A stretch of DNA of 64,000 nt from Hyphomicrobium_A sp963745205 (GCA_963745205.1 CAVUWX010000001.1:119766-183765), one strand, 5' to 3'; shown: positions 1-9,454, numbered from the stretch's first letter. Program-made: numbers and translations. The notes: generated from the sequence alone by a model not told the origin.

Positions 1-1
1 T

Positions 2-2116
2 TTGCTCGACTATCTCGCCGGCGATACCCGGAGCCGCGCGATCCTGCTCTACATGGAGCAGTTGACGCAGGCGCCGAAATTCTTGTCAGCCGCGCGCCGC
101 GCTGCCCGCGTGAAACCGGTGATCGTGCTGAAGGCGGGACGCAACGCGTCGGCCGCCAAGGCCGCAATGTCGCATACGGGGGCGCTCGCGGGCTCGGATG
201 CCGCCTACAACGCCATTTTCCGTCGCGCCGGTCTCTTGCGCGTCAAGGAGCTCGGCGAGCTGTTCGACGCGGCCGAGATTCTTTCGCAGGCGCCGGCGCT
301 GGCCGGCGAGCGGCTTGCGATCATTACCAATGGGGGAGGCGCGGGCGTGCTGGCCGCCGACACCCTCGCCGACCTCGGCGGTCGCCTCGCAGAGCTGTCG
401 CCGAACACGAAGGCCGGGCTCGACCGTGCACTGCCGCCCACGTGGTCGAAGGCTAATCCCGTCGACATCATCGGTGACGCCGGTCCGCAGCGCTATCGCG
501 ATGCGCTCGAGGCCGTCTCTGCCGACGATGGTTGCGATGCCGTGCTCGTCATGAATTGCCCGACCGCGCTTGCCTCCAGCGAAGCGGCGGCGGATGTCGT
601 CGTCGACGCAAACCAACGTCGAATCGCGGCGCGCAGGCGGTCGAAACCGCTACTGACCAACTGGCTCGGCGATGGTGCCGCCACGGCGAGCCGCAAACGC
701 TTCGCCGACGCCGGCATTCCCACCTTCGAGACACCCGACGCGGCGGTGTGCGGTTTCATGCAGCTCGTCCACTACAAGCGCGCTCAGGACGAGCTGATGC
801 AAACGCCGCCTTCGTTGCCGGGCGGTCTGCACTTCGATCGCGAGCGGGCTCACGCCATCATTGCCGCGGTTCTCGGCAGCGGTCGCAAGGTCCTTTCCGA
901 GGTCGAGGCGAAGGCGTTGCTTGCGAGCTACGGGATACCTGTCGTGCGGACCGAGACGGCGGCCGACCCCGCGGGGGTGGAGGTTATCGCGGCGGACATC
1001 CTCAAGCGCGAGAATGCCTGCGTGCTCAAGATCCTGTCGGACGATATCTCGCACAAATCCGACGTGGGCGGCGTCCGCCTCGCCATCAAGACCGCGCAGG
1101 AGGCGGCAGACGCCGCGCGCACCATGCTCGCGAAGGTGCACGCGACGCAGCCATCGGCCTTGATACGCGGATTTACCGTTCAACCCATGATCGTGCGGCC
1201 GCACGCGCACGAGCTCATCATCGGCGTGAGCGAGGACCCGACTGTCGGGCCGTTGATGATGTTCGGCGCCGGCGGCACGGCGGTTGAGGTGATTGCGGAC
1301 ACCGCGCACGCCCTGCCGCCGCTCGACCTCAAGCTTGCGGGCCAGCTCATCGACGAGACGCGCATAAGCAGGCTGCTTGCCGGCTATCGAGATCGGCCAC
1401 GCGCCGATACCGCTGCGATCGCACAAGCGCTCGTCCGGGTGAGCTACCTCGTGACCGACCATCCCGCAATTCGGGAGCTCGACATCAATCCGCTGTTGGC
1501 GGACGAGCACGGGTGCATCGCCCTCGATGCGCGCGTGCGCGTCGCCGATCCCACCGTTGAGCCGCGCCATCCTATGACCGTGCGTCCCTACCCCGTCGAG
1601 TGGGAGAAGGAGGAGATGGTCGCAGACATCGGCCGCGTGTTGCTGCGGCCGATTCGCCCCGAGGATGAGGCGCTCTATGCTCGCTTCTTCGAGCGCATGT
1701 CGGCGGATGACGTACGCATGCGCTTTTTCACGGCGCGCCCCGATCTGTCGCACAAGTTTCTCGCCCGCATGACCCAAGTCGATTACGCGCGCGAGATGGC
1801 TTTCATCGCAGTCTCAGTTGTCGACGGTGAGCTGCTCGGCATCGCGCGCCTCATCGCCGAGCCCGACTACGTGCGGGCCGAATTCGCAATTCTCGTGCGC
1901 TCCGACCTTAAGGGGAAGGGACTTGGCTGGCGGCTGATGCAGCACCTCATCGCTTATGCGCGGGCGGAGGGCCTCAAGGAGATCCATGGGGAGGTGCTCG
2001 CGACCAATGTGACCATGCTGAAAATGTGCGGCGAACTGGGGTTTGAGATCGAGGCGACGGAAGCGGATATCGGGCTGCGACTCGTGCGTCTCCGCCTCGG
2101 CAGTGCGTCGGTTTAG
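2..2116 (+). CDS. Acyl-CoA synthetase (ADP-forming type) fused to GNAT acetyltransferase, 5' end missing
   Basis: The frame is open from the first base of the window, so the N-terminal CoA-binding part is missing. What remains is 704 residues. Residues 57-60 are SHTG, the phosphohistidine site of the succinyl-CoA synthetase-like domain, followed by a glycine-rich NGGGAGV stretch near 109. A subdomain resembling ATP-grasp_5 lies at about 285-510. A GNAT domain occupies about 545-700, with the acetyl-CoA loop LKGKGLG near 646. This architecture is that of Pat-like protein lysine acetyltransferases, which join an NDP-forming acyl-CoA synthetase to a GNAT domain. Whether the synthetase half is catalytic cannot be told from this fragment. 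It ends 4 bases inside the convergent permease gene. Confidence 0.88.
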   Translation: MLDYLAGDTRSRAILLYMEQLTQAPKFLSAARRAARVKPVIVLKAGRNASAAKAAMSHTGALAGSDAAYNAIFRRAGLLRVKELGELFDAAEILSQAPALAGERLAIITNGGGAGVLAADTLADLGGRLAELSPNTKAGLDRALPPTWSKANPVDIIGDAGPQRYRDALEAVSADDGCDAVLVMNCPTALASSEAAADVVVDANQRRIAARRRSKPLLTNWLGDGAATASRKRFADAGIPTFETPDAAVCGFMQLVHYKRAQDELMQTPPSLPGGLHFDRERAHAIIAAVLGSGRKVLSEVEAKALLASYGIPVVRTETAADPAGVEVIAADILKRENACVLKILSDDISHKSDVGGVRLAIKTAQEAADAARTMLAKVHATQPSALIRGFTVQPMIVRPHAHELIIGVSEDPTVGPLMMFGAGGTAVEVIADTAHALPPLDLKLAGQLIDETRISRLLAGYRDRPRADTAAIAQALVRVSYLVTDHPAIRELDINPLLADEHGCIALDARVRVADPTVEPRHPMTVRPYPVEWEKEEMVADIGRVLLRPIRPEDEALYARFFERMSADDVRMRFFTARPDLSHKFLARMTQVDYAREMAFIAVSVVDGELLGIARLIAEPDYVRAEFAILVRSDLKGKGLGWRLMQHLIAYARAEGLKEIHGEVLATNVTMLKMCGELGFEIEATEADIGLRLVRLRLGSASV

Positions 2117-3405
2117 AGAGTGCCGGCGCCGTTTGAGCTGGCCAAGACCACGAAATCAAAGAGAATAAAGAGCACACAGCAGAGTAAGCCGGCGAGCGGC
2201 ACCCACCGCGGGCACCGGAACTGGCCCTCGGGGTTGGGGTCATCCCGCATCTTGATCCGCAGCAGTGCCAAGTTGATGAGCGAGAACATGGCTAACGTGA
2301 TGCGCGCCGACAGATCGGCGAGTTGCGCGATCGGCAGCAGAAGACTGAAGAACAGGACGATCGCCACCGACGCCGCAGTCGACAGCAGGGGCGTTTGGGT
2401 GGTCGAGCTGATCTGCCCGAAGGCCTGCGGCAGAACGCCTTGCCGCGAAAGGCCGTACATAATGCGGGAGGCCATGATGACGTTGACGACGATGCCGTTG
2501 AGCGTGGCGACGATGGCGATCGCGCTCATGACGCGCGGCGAGGCCCCCGTCAAGCGCTCGAAGACGAGGGCGATCGGTGCGTTGGAGGCCGCGAGCTCCG
2601 TCGGACCGACGGCGATCAGCGCAACCCACATCACCAGCACATAGAGAACGGTGGTGATTGCGAGCGTGTAAATGATGGCGCGGGGCAGCGTCCGGCTCGG
2701 GTCCTTGACCTCCTCGGCGATGTTGACGATGCCCTCAAAGCCGATGAACGCGAACACCGCGAGCAGCGAAGCGGTGAAGATGCCGCTCCAGACGCTCGCG
2801 TCGGGGGTCAGCGGAAGCATCTCGGGCAGGCGCGTGATGACGTCCGGCTCGAACAGAAAGCCCGCGGCAATCACCATGGCGAGCCCGCCCAGCTCGATGA
2901 GCGTCATGAGACCGGCGAAGGAGACGGATTCGACGATGCCGCGGCCCGCGATGGCGCCCATCGAAAGCACGACGGCTGCGATGAGGACTTTGTCAGGCAG
3001 CGGGACGAAGACGCCGATGTAGCCGGCGGCGCCGACGCTGATGGTGGCCGCCGACACGAGCGACATGGCGATGCACAAGAATCCGACGAAGGCGGCGATG
3101 CGCTCCGAGCGGAAGGCCGCACGCGCATAGGCCGCCTCGCCTGCGGCGACCGGCATGCGGACGCCGAGCTCGGCGAGCGAGAGGCCCGTGAGGCCCATGA
3201 GGAGGCCCGCGGCGATGAAGGCGATGGGCGCGTGCATGCCCGCGCGCGATGCCGCTGCAGCAACGAGCACGTAGATACCCGCACCGATCGTTACACCGAG
3301 GCCATAGAGCACGACGTGCGTGAGGGTGAGTGCCCGGCGCAACGCGGGCGGACCCGCGGATGGGGAAGCCACGGCTTGATCGGGGGCGCCGCCTTCAGCC
3401 GGCAT
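2113..3405 (-). CDS. APC-family amino acid permease
   Basis: A hydrophobic protein with about 12 predicted membrane segments. The first segment carries the family signature GLGVTIGAGIYV, and later segments include GFEGIVNIAEEVKDP, typical of APC transporters of amino acids or polyamines. The frame stays open upstream to 3501, but those 32 residues are polar and unlike the family. The ATG at 3405, shortly before the first membrane helix, is the better start. The substrate cannot be inferred. The gene is convergent with the upstream acetyltransferase (4-base overlap) and divergent from the next gene. Confidence 0.85.
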   Translation of the reverse strand: MPAEGGAPDQAVASPSAGPPALRRALTLTHVVLYGLGVTIGAGIYVLVAAAASRAGMHAPIAFIAAGLLMGLTGLSLAELGVRMPVAAGEAAYARAAFRSERIAAFVGFLCIAMSLVSAATISVGAAGYIGVFVPLPDKVLIAAVVLSMGAIAGRGIVESVSFAGLMTLIELGGLAMVIAAGFLFEPDVITRLPEMLPLTPDASVWSGIFTASLLAVFAFIGFEGIVNIAEEVKDPSRTLPRAIIYTLAITTVLYVLVMWVALIAVGPTELAASNAPIALVFERLTGASPRVMSAIAIVATLNGIVVNVIMASRIMYGLSRQGVLPQAFGQISSTTQTPLLSTAASVAIVLFFSLLLPIAQLADLSARITLAMFSLINLALLRIKMRDDPNPEGQFRCPRWVPLAGLLCCVLFILFDFVVLASSNGAGTL

Positions 3406-3554
3406 GTCGCTCGTTTGCTTGATGCTCAATTTCTGTGCGCCGGTTCGCTGGTTAGTGGAGGTTGAGAGTAATCCGATCCGTCGAGCCTTGATCCCGGTCA
3501 TCCCGCGAGGTTAGAGCAATTCTGTTGCGTACGCCGGAGAGCCGCCTGAGCGCC

Positions 3555-5156
3555 ATGCCCCCTTCCGCCAATTTGACCACAGAGCCCGAAGAGCGCGAGA
3601 TCGCCGCCTTCCTCAGCGATGCAGCCACCTATCAAGGCCGTGTCGCACAGGTAGATGTGGTCGAGACGCACATCGCTCGCGTGTTTCTGGTGGGCGAGGA
3701 GGTCTACAAGGTCAAGAAGCGGGTCAATCTGCCGTTTGTCGATTTCTCGGCGCTGGAGAACCGCCGCCGCGCCGCTGAGCGCGAGTTTGAGATCAATCGG
3801 CCGCATGCGCCGGGGATCTACCTGGGTGTTGTTCCAATAGTTCGCCGCGATAGCGGCCGCCTGGCGCTGGGTGGAGAGGGGCGCATCGTCGACTGGGCCG
3901 TTCACATGCGCCGCTTTCCGGAGGCGGCGGTACTGGTCAACCGAGCGATGCAGGGTTCGCTCCCCGACGATCTCGCGAAGGCACTGGCGAACATGGTTGC
4001 CGGCTATCACCGGCAGAGCGTCGTTGCCGCGACCCGCGACGGAAGGCAGGCATTCGAGCCAGTCGTCCGCCAGTTGACGGTGGCCTTCGGGAATGGACAG
4101 GGCGCGGGAGCTGCAACCGCAGCCTCGGCCTTCGCTGGCCGCCTCGGCCCGGCCTTCGACCGGGCGGCGCCCCTGCTCGCTGCGCGCGGACAGGCCGGCT
4201 GCATCCGACGCTGCCATGGCGATCTTCACCTCGGCAACATCGTGCTGATCGACGGAGCGCCGGTTGCCTTCGACGCGCTCGAGTTCAGCGAGATGCTGGC
4301 GACTATCGATGTGCTTTACGATCTCGCATTTCTGCTGATGGACCTCGATATCCGTGGCGACCGGCATGCGGCCAACATCGTCCTCAACGACTATGTGAAC
4401 GCCGCGCCCGTCGGCGGAGAGGTGGAGGGGCTCGCCTGCCTGCCGCTGTTCCTGGCCTGCCGCGCCGGCGTGCGCGCCGTGGTGGCGATGGCCCGCAGCG
4501 CGCAGCTCGAGGGCAAAGAACAGGAGGCGCAGCAGCTCAGCGCCGGGCAGCATGTGGAGCTGGCCGCGGCCTACCTTGATCCACCGCAGCCGCTGCTCGT
4601 CGCCGTCGGCGGACTTTCTGGCACCGGCAAGTCGACGCTTGCGGCGAAGCTTGCGTCTCGCCTCGGCGGCGCGCCGGGAGCGCTGCACGCGCGTAGCGAC
4701 GTGGAGCGCAAGCGTCTCTTCGGTGTACCCGAAACCCAGCGGCTCGATCGCCAGCACTACCGCATCGGCGTCACCGAACGCGTGTACGGCATTCTCGAGG
4801 CTAAGGCGCGTCTCGCGCTGACGGCGGGGCACTCCGTCATCGTGGATGCGGTCTTCGCCAAGCCTGAGGAGCGGTCCGCGATCGAGGCGGTGGCGCGTGG
4901 GTCCGGTCGGCGCTTCGTCGGGCTGTGGCTCAGTGCGCCGGCCGAGACGCTCATTGCGCGGGTCGAGCAGCGGCGAGGAGACGCTTCCGATGCCGATCGC
5001 CGTGTCGTGAAAGAACAGCTCGGCTACGATCTCGGCCCCATCACCTGGAGCGTCGTCGATGCGTCAGGCTCGCTATCGCGCACGCTCGACAACGTCGAGG
5101 CTGCGCTAGTGGACGCCAGCGTCAGGCTGGAGGCAGCAAGACCGCGGCGCCCGTGA
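3555..5156 (+). CDS. Two-domain kinase-like protein: aminoglycoside-phosphotransferase-like plus P-loop ATPase
   Basis: The N-terminal part resembles aminoglycoside phosphotransferase-like kinases. It carries the catalytic-loop motif HGDLHLGN and then a DALEF metal-binding segment. The C-terminal part is an AAA/adenylate-kinase-like P-loop domain with GLSGTGKST at about nucleotides 4611-4640. Proteins with this domain pair are common in alphaproteobacteria, often near stress genes; their substrate is not established. A TTG start at 3525 is possible, but the ATG at 3555 fits better. The 3' end overlaps the convergent alcohol dehydrogenase by 35 bases. Confidence 0.82.
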   Translation: MPPSANLTTEPEEREIAAFLSDAATYQGRVAQVDVVETHIARVFLVGEEVYKVKKRVNLPFVDFSALENRRRAAEREFEINRPHAPGIYLGVVPIVRRDSGRLALGGEGRIVDWAVHMRRFPEAAVLVNRAMQGSLPDDLAKALANMVAGYHRQSVVAATRDGRQAFEPVVRQLTVAFGNGQGAGAATAASAFAGRLGPAFDRAAPLLAARGQAGCIRRCHGDLHLGNIVLIDGAPVAFDALEFSEMLATIDVLYDLAFLLMDLDIRGDRHAANIVLNDYVNAAPVGGEVEGLACLPLFLACRAGVRAVVAMARSAQLEGKEQEAQQLSAGQHVELAAAYLDPPQPLLVAVGGLSGTGKSTLAAKLASRLGGAPGALHARSDVERKRLFGVPETQRLDRQHYRIGVTERVYGILEAKARLALTAGHSVIVDAVFAKPEERSAIEAVARGSGRRFVGLWLSAPAETLIARVEQRRGDASDADRRVVKEQLGYDLGPITWSVVDASGSLSRTLDNVEAALVDASVRLEAARPRRP

Positions 5157-6111
5157 GCTCGCCCGCGCGCAGCCGGCCGATAGCCGCGTTGGCGTCGGTG
5201 AGGTCGAACGTGGTCACATGCGGCCGAATGGGAACCCGCGGCGCGATCTTCAGAAACTCTTTCGCGTCCCGGCGCGTGAGGTTCGCTACCGAGCGTATGA
5301 CCCGTTCGCCCCACAAGAGCTCGTAGGGCATGGCCGGGATCTCCGTCATGTGGATTCCGCCCAGCACCAGCGTCCCGCCCTTGGCGAGCGCTGCCAGCGC
5401 CAGCGGAACCAGCGGGCCGACGGGCGCGAAGATGATGACGCCGTCGAGCGGCGCGGGCGGCATCACCTCAGACGAGCCGGCCCAGCGGGCGCCGAGCTCG
5501 CGCGCAAGCCGCTGCGCTGGAGCGTCACCAGGGCGCGTGAACGCGTACACCTCCTGGCCGTGAAACACCGCGAGCTGGGCGACGATGTGTGCGGCCGCGC
5601 CGAAGCCGTAGACGCCGAGCCTTCGCGCGTCGCGGACAAGCTTCCACGCGCGGTAGCCGATTAGCCCGGCGCACATCAGCGGCGCCGCTTCCGCGTCCGA
5701 GTATTGCGGCGGAATGGCAAACGCGTACGCGGCATCTGCGGTGGCGTACTGGGCATAGCCGCCGTCTAGCGTATAGCCGGTGAAGCGCGGGCGGTTGCAC
5801 AGGTTCTCCCGGCCCGACCGGCAGAACTCGCAGCGGCCGCACGTTGCGCCGAGCCAAGGAACACCAACGCGGTCGCCGATTTTGAAGCCGTCGACGCCGG
5901 CGCCGGTGGCGATGACGCGTCCGATGATTTCATGCCCGGGAATGACGTGCGGCTTGGGATCGGCGAGATCCCCGTCGATCACGTGCAGATCGGTACGGCA
6001 GATGCCGCAGGCCGAGACGCGCAACAGGATGTGCCCGCGCCGGGGCGCCACGACTATGCGCTCGACACGCTCGAGCGGCGCGCCTTTCCGATCGAAGGCC
6101 ATTGCGATCAT
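5122..6111 (-). CDS. Zinc-dependent alcohol dehydrogenase
   Basis: A medium-chain dehydrogenase/reductase. The N-terminal region has CGICRTDLH (catalytic zinc cysteine) and GHEIIGRV. The structural-zinc cysteines CGRCEFC...C follow, and the middle has a Rossmann region with GVYGFGAAAH. It should oxidise or reduce alcohols and aldehydes with NAD(P). The frame extends upstream to a TTG at 6204, but the 31 extra residues are Arg/Lys/Ser-rich and unlike the family. The ATG at 6111 (MIAMAFDRKG) matches where relatives begin. A short open frame (6201-6350) ends exactly at the upstream TTG. Confidence 0.88.
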   Translation of the reverse strand: MIAMAFDRKGAPLERVERIVVAPRRGHILLRVSACGICRTDLHVIDGDLADPKPHVIPGHEIIGRVIATGAGVDGFKIGDRVGVPWLGATCGRCEFCRSGRENLCNRPRFTGYTLDGGYAQYATADAAYAFAIPPQYSDAEAAPLMCAGLIGYRAWKLVRDARRLGVYGFGAAAHIVAQLAVFHGQEVYAFTRPGDAPAQRLARELGARWAGSSEVMPPAPLDGVIIFAPVGPLVPLALAALAKGGTLVLGGIHMTEIPAMPYELLWGERVIRSVANLTRRDAKEFLKIAPRVPIRPHVTTFDLTDANAAIGRLRAGELTGAAVLLPPA

Positions 6112-6200
6112 GCGGCCCGGGAGCTTGCTTCTCGCGGACTGGCGCTTTCCCGTCTGCGACGGGGAACGGAGCTCGCTTCTGGTGGCTTCCTTTTGCCGTT

Positions 6201-6350
6201 TCAATCCATCTCCACGACGGAGACGACGCGGAAGGTGCGCATCACCCCGTCATGCTCCTTGAGCGAGACATATCTGCCGGACTTATCGCTCTCGTGCACA
6301 TCGAGATCGGGCACTATCAAGCTCGTCGGCCAGCTAATAGCTTTGGGCAA
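6201..6350 (-). CDS. Possible 49-residue protein upstream of the alcohol dehydrogenase
   Basis: A short frame on the minus strand from a TTG at 6350 to a TGA at 6203. It reads PKAISWPTSLIVPDLDV at the start and ends FRVVSVVEMD. The composition (balanced charged and hydrophobic residues, no long rare-residue runs) looks like a real polypeptide. GAGGTG lies about 13 bases before the TTG. The TGA overlaps the TTG at 6204 that would open the long form of the alcohol dehydrogenase, which would allow translational coupling. No family is recognised and the start codon is weak. Confidence 0.4.
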   Translation of the reverse strand: MPKAISWPTSLIVPDLDVHESDKSGRYVSLKEHDGVMRTFRVVSVVEMD

Positions 6351-6465
6351 ATCAAAGCAAACACCTCGCCGTTAACGCGGTGTGATTGCTGGGTTGTATC
6401 GTGTATCAATATGTCCACTTAGGGTATGTTGTCCTGCAGCGCTGGGCGAACAGCATTCGATTGTC

Positions 6466-8124
6466 ATGAGCCCCATTCCGGATAGAGACGTCGATCAGGC
6501 GGATGTGCGTGCTGTTGCTTCTGCCGAGCAGGAGCTCCGGCGCACAGATGCGAAGATCACGGCCATCCTGGAGATTGCCGCGGACGCCATCATCGCGCTC
6601 GACGCGGATTTGCACATCACGCAGTTCAATGATGGGGCCGCGGCGATGTTCGGCTTCGCTAGGGACGAGCTCATCGGCCGCAGCCTCGACCTGCTCATTC
6701 CGGACCGCTTCCGGTCCGGTCACGGCGCGCACGTGCGGTCCTTCGCGGCTTCCGGCGTAGCCTCAAGGCGCATGGGCGAGCGGCGGGAAATCTTCGCACT
6801 ACGCAAGGACGGAAGCGAATTCCCCGCCGAGGCCTCGATTGCTCAGCTGCTGCTCGATGACGAGCACACATACTTGGTCGTTTTGCGTGACGTGACCGAG
6901 AGGAAGCGGGCGGAGGCCCTACTTGCCCAAAACAACTTGGAGCTGGAGGCGCGCGTCGCCGAGCGTACAAGAGAGCTCGTCGAGGAAAGCCGGCGCCGCG
7001 AGGAAGCGCAGGCGGCGCTCATTCAGGCGCAGCGGATGGAGGCGTTCGGGCAGCTCACAGGCGGGATCGCCCACGACTTCAACAATCTGCTAACCATTGT
7101 GCTTGGCAATCTGGAGCGCATCGAGGCAGGGCTCACCGGTGAGGAGGAACGCCGTCCATTGCAACGCGCCGTCGATGCGGCGCAGATGGGGGCGCGGCTG
7201 ACGGGACGCCTTCTCTCGTTTGCTCGGCGGCGGCCGTTGGCACCGTCGGTGCTCAACATCAACGATCTTGTGCTCGGGATTGCAGAGCTCCTGAAACGCT
7301 CTCTGGGCGAACAGGTCACGCTGACGACTGTGCTCGCCGGCAATCTGTGGCCGACAAAGGCTGATGCGAGCGAGGTCGAAAACGCGGTGCTGAACCTGGC
7401 GATCAATGCCCGCGACGCCATGCCAGCGGGAGGCAAGCTTGTGATCGAAACGCGCAACGCAACTGGCCCTCTAACCCCCGGCGATTTCGTGCGCATTTCC
7501 GTCTCCGACACGGGCGTCGGTATGAGCCCGGAGATCCTGCAGCGCGCGTTCGAACCTTTTTTCACCACTAAGGAAGGCCGCGGCACGGGGCTCGGTCTGA
7601 GCACGATCTACGGCTTCGCCAACCAGTCGGGCGGGCACGTCAACATCGAGAGCGAGCAAGGCAGCGGCACTACGGTCAATCTTTTCCTACCGCGCGAGCA
7701 CGAGGCGCGGGCCGATGTCGGCATCGAGCCGGCGGCAACCGTGCCGTTTGCGGAGAACGCCGAGACCGTGCTCGTGGTCGAGGACGACCCGAAGGTGCGG
7801 GAATTGAGCCTCCAGCGCGTCGAGGGACTGGGCTACGTGGCCTTGGAGGCGCAGAATGCGGCAGCGGCGATCGCGATCCTGGAGAAACAGCGCGTCGATC
7901 TGCTCTTCAGCGACATCGGCCTGGGGCGCGGATTGTCAGGGTTCGAATTGGCGCGATGGGTGCGAAGAAATCGCCCCGAGACCGAGGTCCTTTTGACGAC
8001 GGGGCACGCCTCCGAGGCCGCAACGGAGGAGAACACGCGCGACGGCTTTCAAATCCTGCACAAGCCTTACAGCCGCCTGCAGCTCGCGATTGCGCTGCAA
8101 GAGGCGCTCAGCCCGAAGACTTAA
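6466..8124 (+). CDS. PAS hybrid histidine kinase with C-terminal receiver domain
   Basis: Domain order: a PAS domain (about residues 25-150, with AADAIIALDADLHITQFND and a C-terminal RDVTERKRAE), a short coiled coil, a HisKA segment with the phospho-acceptor His in GGIAHDFNNLL, and a HATPase domain with N-box NLAINARDAM, DTGVGM and GRGTGLGLS. A receiver domain follows with VVEDD and the acceptor Asp in LLFSDIGLG. No transmembrane segment is visible, so it is probably cytosolic and senses a soluble or redox cue. The frame is open from 6382, but the ATG at 6466 is preferred because the sequence before it does not look coding. It is convergent with the next response regulator, with a 4-base overlap. 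Confidence 0.88.
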   Translation: MSPIPDRDVDQADVRAVASAEQELRRTDAKITAILEIAADAIIALDADLHITQFNDGAAAMFGFARDELIGRSLDLLIPDRFRSGHGAHVRSFAASGVASRRMGERREIFALRKDGSEFPAEASIAQLLLDDEHTYLVVLRDVTERKRAEALLAQNNLELEARVAERTRELVEESRRREEAQAALIQAQRMEAFGQLTGGIAHDFNNLLTIVLGNLERIEAGLTGEEERRPLQRAVDAAQMGARLTGRLLSFARRRPLAPSVLNINDLVLGIAELLKRSLGEQVTLTTVLAGNLWPTKADASEVENAVLNLAINARDAMPAGGKLVIETRNATGPLTPGDFVRISVSDTGVGMSPEILQRAFEPFFTTKEGRGTGLGLSTIYGFANQSGGHVNIESEQGSGTTVNLFLPREHEARADVGIEPAATVPFAENAETVLVVEDDPKVRELSLQRVEGLGYVALEAQNAAAAIAILEKQRVDLLFSDIGLGRGLSGFELARWVRRNRPETEVLLTTGHASEAATEENTRDGFQILHKPYSRLQLAIALQEALSPKT

Positions 8125-8855
8125 GGGCGGCGAACCTGGGCGGCAAATACGTAGCCTACGCCGCGGACGGTCTTGACGAGGTGGGGAACCTCTCCGCGCT
8201 CGATCTTCTTGCGCAGCCTGGCGACGAGACCGTCGATAGAGCGATCGAGGGGTGTCCAGTCGTGGCCTTTGAGAAGGTCCATGAGCTCGTCCCGCGAGAG
8301 CACGCGTCCTGGCCGCTCGACCAGGAGCAAAAGCAGATTGAACTCCGCGGTCGTGAGCTCGCAATCCTTGCCTTCGGGGTTTGTCAGCGCGCGCCGCGCC
8401 GCATCGAGTAGCCACCCGTCGAACTCGAACCGCCGACCCTTCTCCGTTTGAGGCGCACGGCCTGCCTCCGGCCCCTGCTTCTCATAGCGGCGCAGGACGG
8501 CGCGGACGCGGGCCAGCACCTCGCGCATGTGGAAGGGCTTGGCGATGTAATCGTCCGCACCGAGCTCGAGCCCGACGACGCGGTCGATCGTGTCCCCCTT
8601 CCCGCTGATCATGATGATCGGCACGTTATTCTTGGCGCGCACCTCACGTGCCAGGTTGAACCCGTCCTCCCCGCCGAGCCGCACGTCGAGCGTGATGAGA
8701 TCCACGTGCTTCTTGTCGAGAAGTGCCAATAGACTGGCGCCGTCGGCTGCCTCGCTGACGGCGTATCCCTCCGCCTTGAGCCCAGCCTCGAGTAGCCGGC
8801 GGACCTCGGCCTCGTCGTCGACGACGAGTATATGAGCAGGTGCTGATTCAGCCAT
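8121..8855 (-). CDS. OmpR/PhoB-family response regulator
   Basis: The N-terminal receiver domain has ILVVDDEAEV, the phosphorylated Asp in LITLDVRLGGEDG, and K in DYIAKPFHMREVLARV. The C-terminal winged helix has TTAEFNLLLLLVERPGRVLSRDELM and TVRGVGYVF, diagnostic of the OmpR/PhoB class. The ATG at 8855 (MAESAPAHILVVDDE) places the receiver domain correctly; the longer frame from 8888 adds only 11 residues. It faces the hybrid kinase and overlaps it by 4 bases, so the pair probably form one signalling system. Direct repeats of TGCACAA lie in its upstream region. Confidence 0.9.
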   Translation of the reverse strand: MAESAPAHILVVDDEAEVRRLLEAGLKAEGYAVSEAADGASLLALLDKKHVDLITLDVRLGGEDGFNLAREVRAKNNVPIIMISGKGDTIDRVVGLELGADDYIAKPFHMREVLARVRAVLRRYEKQGPEAGRAPQTEKGRRFEFDGWLLDAARRALTNPEGKDCELTTAEFNLLLLLVERPGRVLSRDELMDLLKGHDWTPLDRSIDGLVARLRKKIERGEVPHLVKTVRGVGYVFAAQVRRP

Positions 8856-8930
8856 CGAGTGCCGCAGATCAGGGACGCCAGGCCGCATGACGACCCGGGC
8901 AAGTGATAGTCGCCGCTATCCGATACAGTC

Positions 8931-8954
8931 CTGCACAAATTTGCACAAGTGCAG
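8931..8954. promoter_or_regulatory. Candidate operator: direct TGCACAA repeats between response regulator and cytochrome c
   Basis: Two identical heptamers, TGCACAA at 8932-8938 and 8942-8948, have 10-base periodicity. The whole is bounded by CTGCAC and GTGCAG, which are inverted. OmpR/PhoB regulators bind tandem direct repeats of about 10-11 bases, so this may be the binding site of the adjacent regulator. Assignment to that regulator is inference from position and spacing. Confidence 0.4.
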
Positions 8955-9067
8955 CACACCGCCGGAGCCGGGCGTCGGTAAACATTTCCCGACCTTGGAC
9001 GAGAAGCCTAGGGTTGCGCCTCCCGCGCTCGGCAGCGACACTCTCTTTGGGCATAAAGGAGCATTCG

Positions 9068-9454
9068 ATGAGACGGCCGTTCGCCCTAGCCGCTTTGGTC
9101 GGCGCACTTTGCTTGGCCAATGCTTCGCTGGCGTTGGCGCAGTTTAATGGGCAGCAGGAGTTCGAGCGCCACTGCGCTCTCTGTCACGGCCTCGACGGGA
9201 GAGGAGGAGGCCCGCTCGCAGACGCCATGAAGCTAGTGCCGACGGACCTCACGCGGCTGGCGGCCCGCGGCAATGGCGAGTTCCCCTCCAACAGAACCGC
9301 CGACGTTATCCGCAACGGCGGCGGAGTTCTCGGTCACGGATCTTCGGCAATGCTCGCGTGGGGCAACTATTTCGCCGAGAAGGGCCAGCCCAAGGTTGCC
9401 AAGGAACGAATTAGCGAGCTGGTCAGCTACATAAAAGGCTTGCAGCAGAAATAA
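9068..9454 (+). CDS. Small c-type cytochrome, periplasmic
   Basis: A 128-residue protein with an N-terminal signal peptide (MRRPFALAALVGALCL...ALAQ) and one haem-binding CALCH motif near residue 37. A later Met-containing segment may give the sixth ligand. The size and single haem site fit class I cytochromes c. The ATG at 9068 is preceded by AAAGGAG at good distance; the upstream open frame is non-coding in character. It resembles the cytochrome at 42812, with the same order of motifs (GNGEFP versus RANGTFP and GHGS). It probably carries electrons in the periplasm; the partner oxidase is not in this window. Confidence 0.88.
   Translation: MRRPFALAALVGALCLANASLALAQFNGQQEFERHCALCHGLDGRGGGPLADAMKLVPTDLTRLAARGNGEFPSNRTADVIRNGGGVLGHGSSAMLAWGNYFAEKGQPKVAKERISELVSYIKGLQQK

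Noticed and set aside
650..1777. 375-residue minus-strand frame
   Set aside because: Antisense shadow of the acyl-CoA synthetase/GNAT gene, rich in His, Arg and Ala without any domain.
2323..3465. 380-residue plus-strand frame
   Set aside because: Antisense to the APC permease; composition (Asp, Arg, Gly, His) is that of a complementary hydrophobic gene.
3498..4832. 444-residue minus-strand frame
   Set aside because: Antisense to the kinase-like two-domain gene, which has HGDLHLGN and a P-loop in the plus-strand frame.
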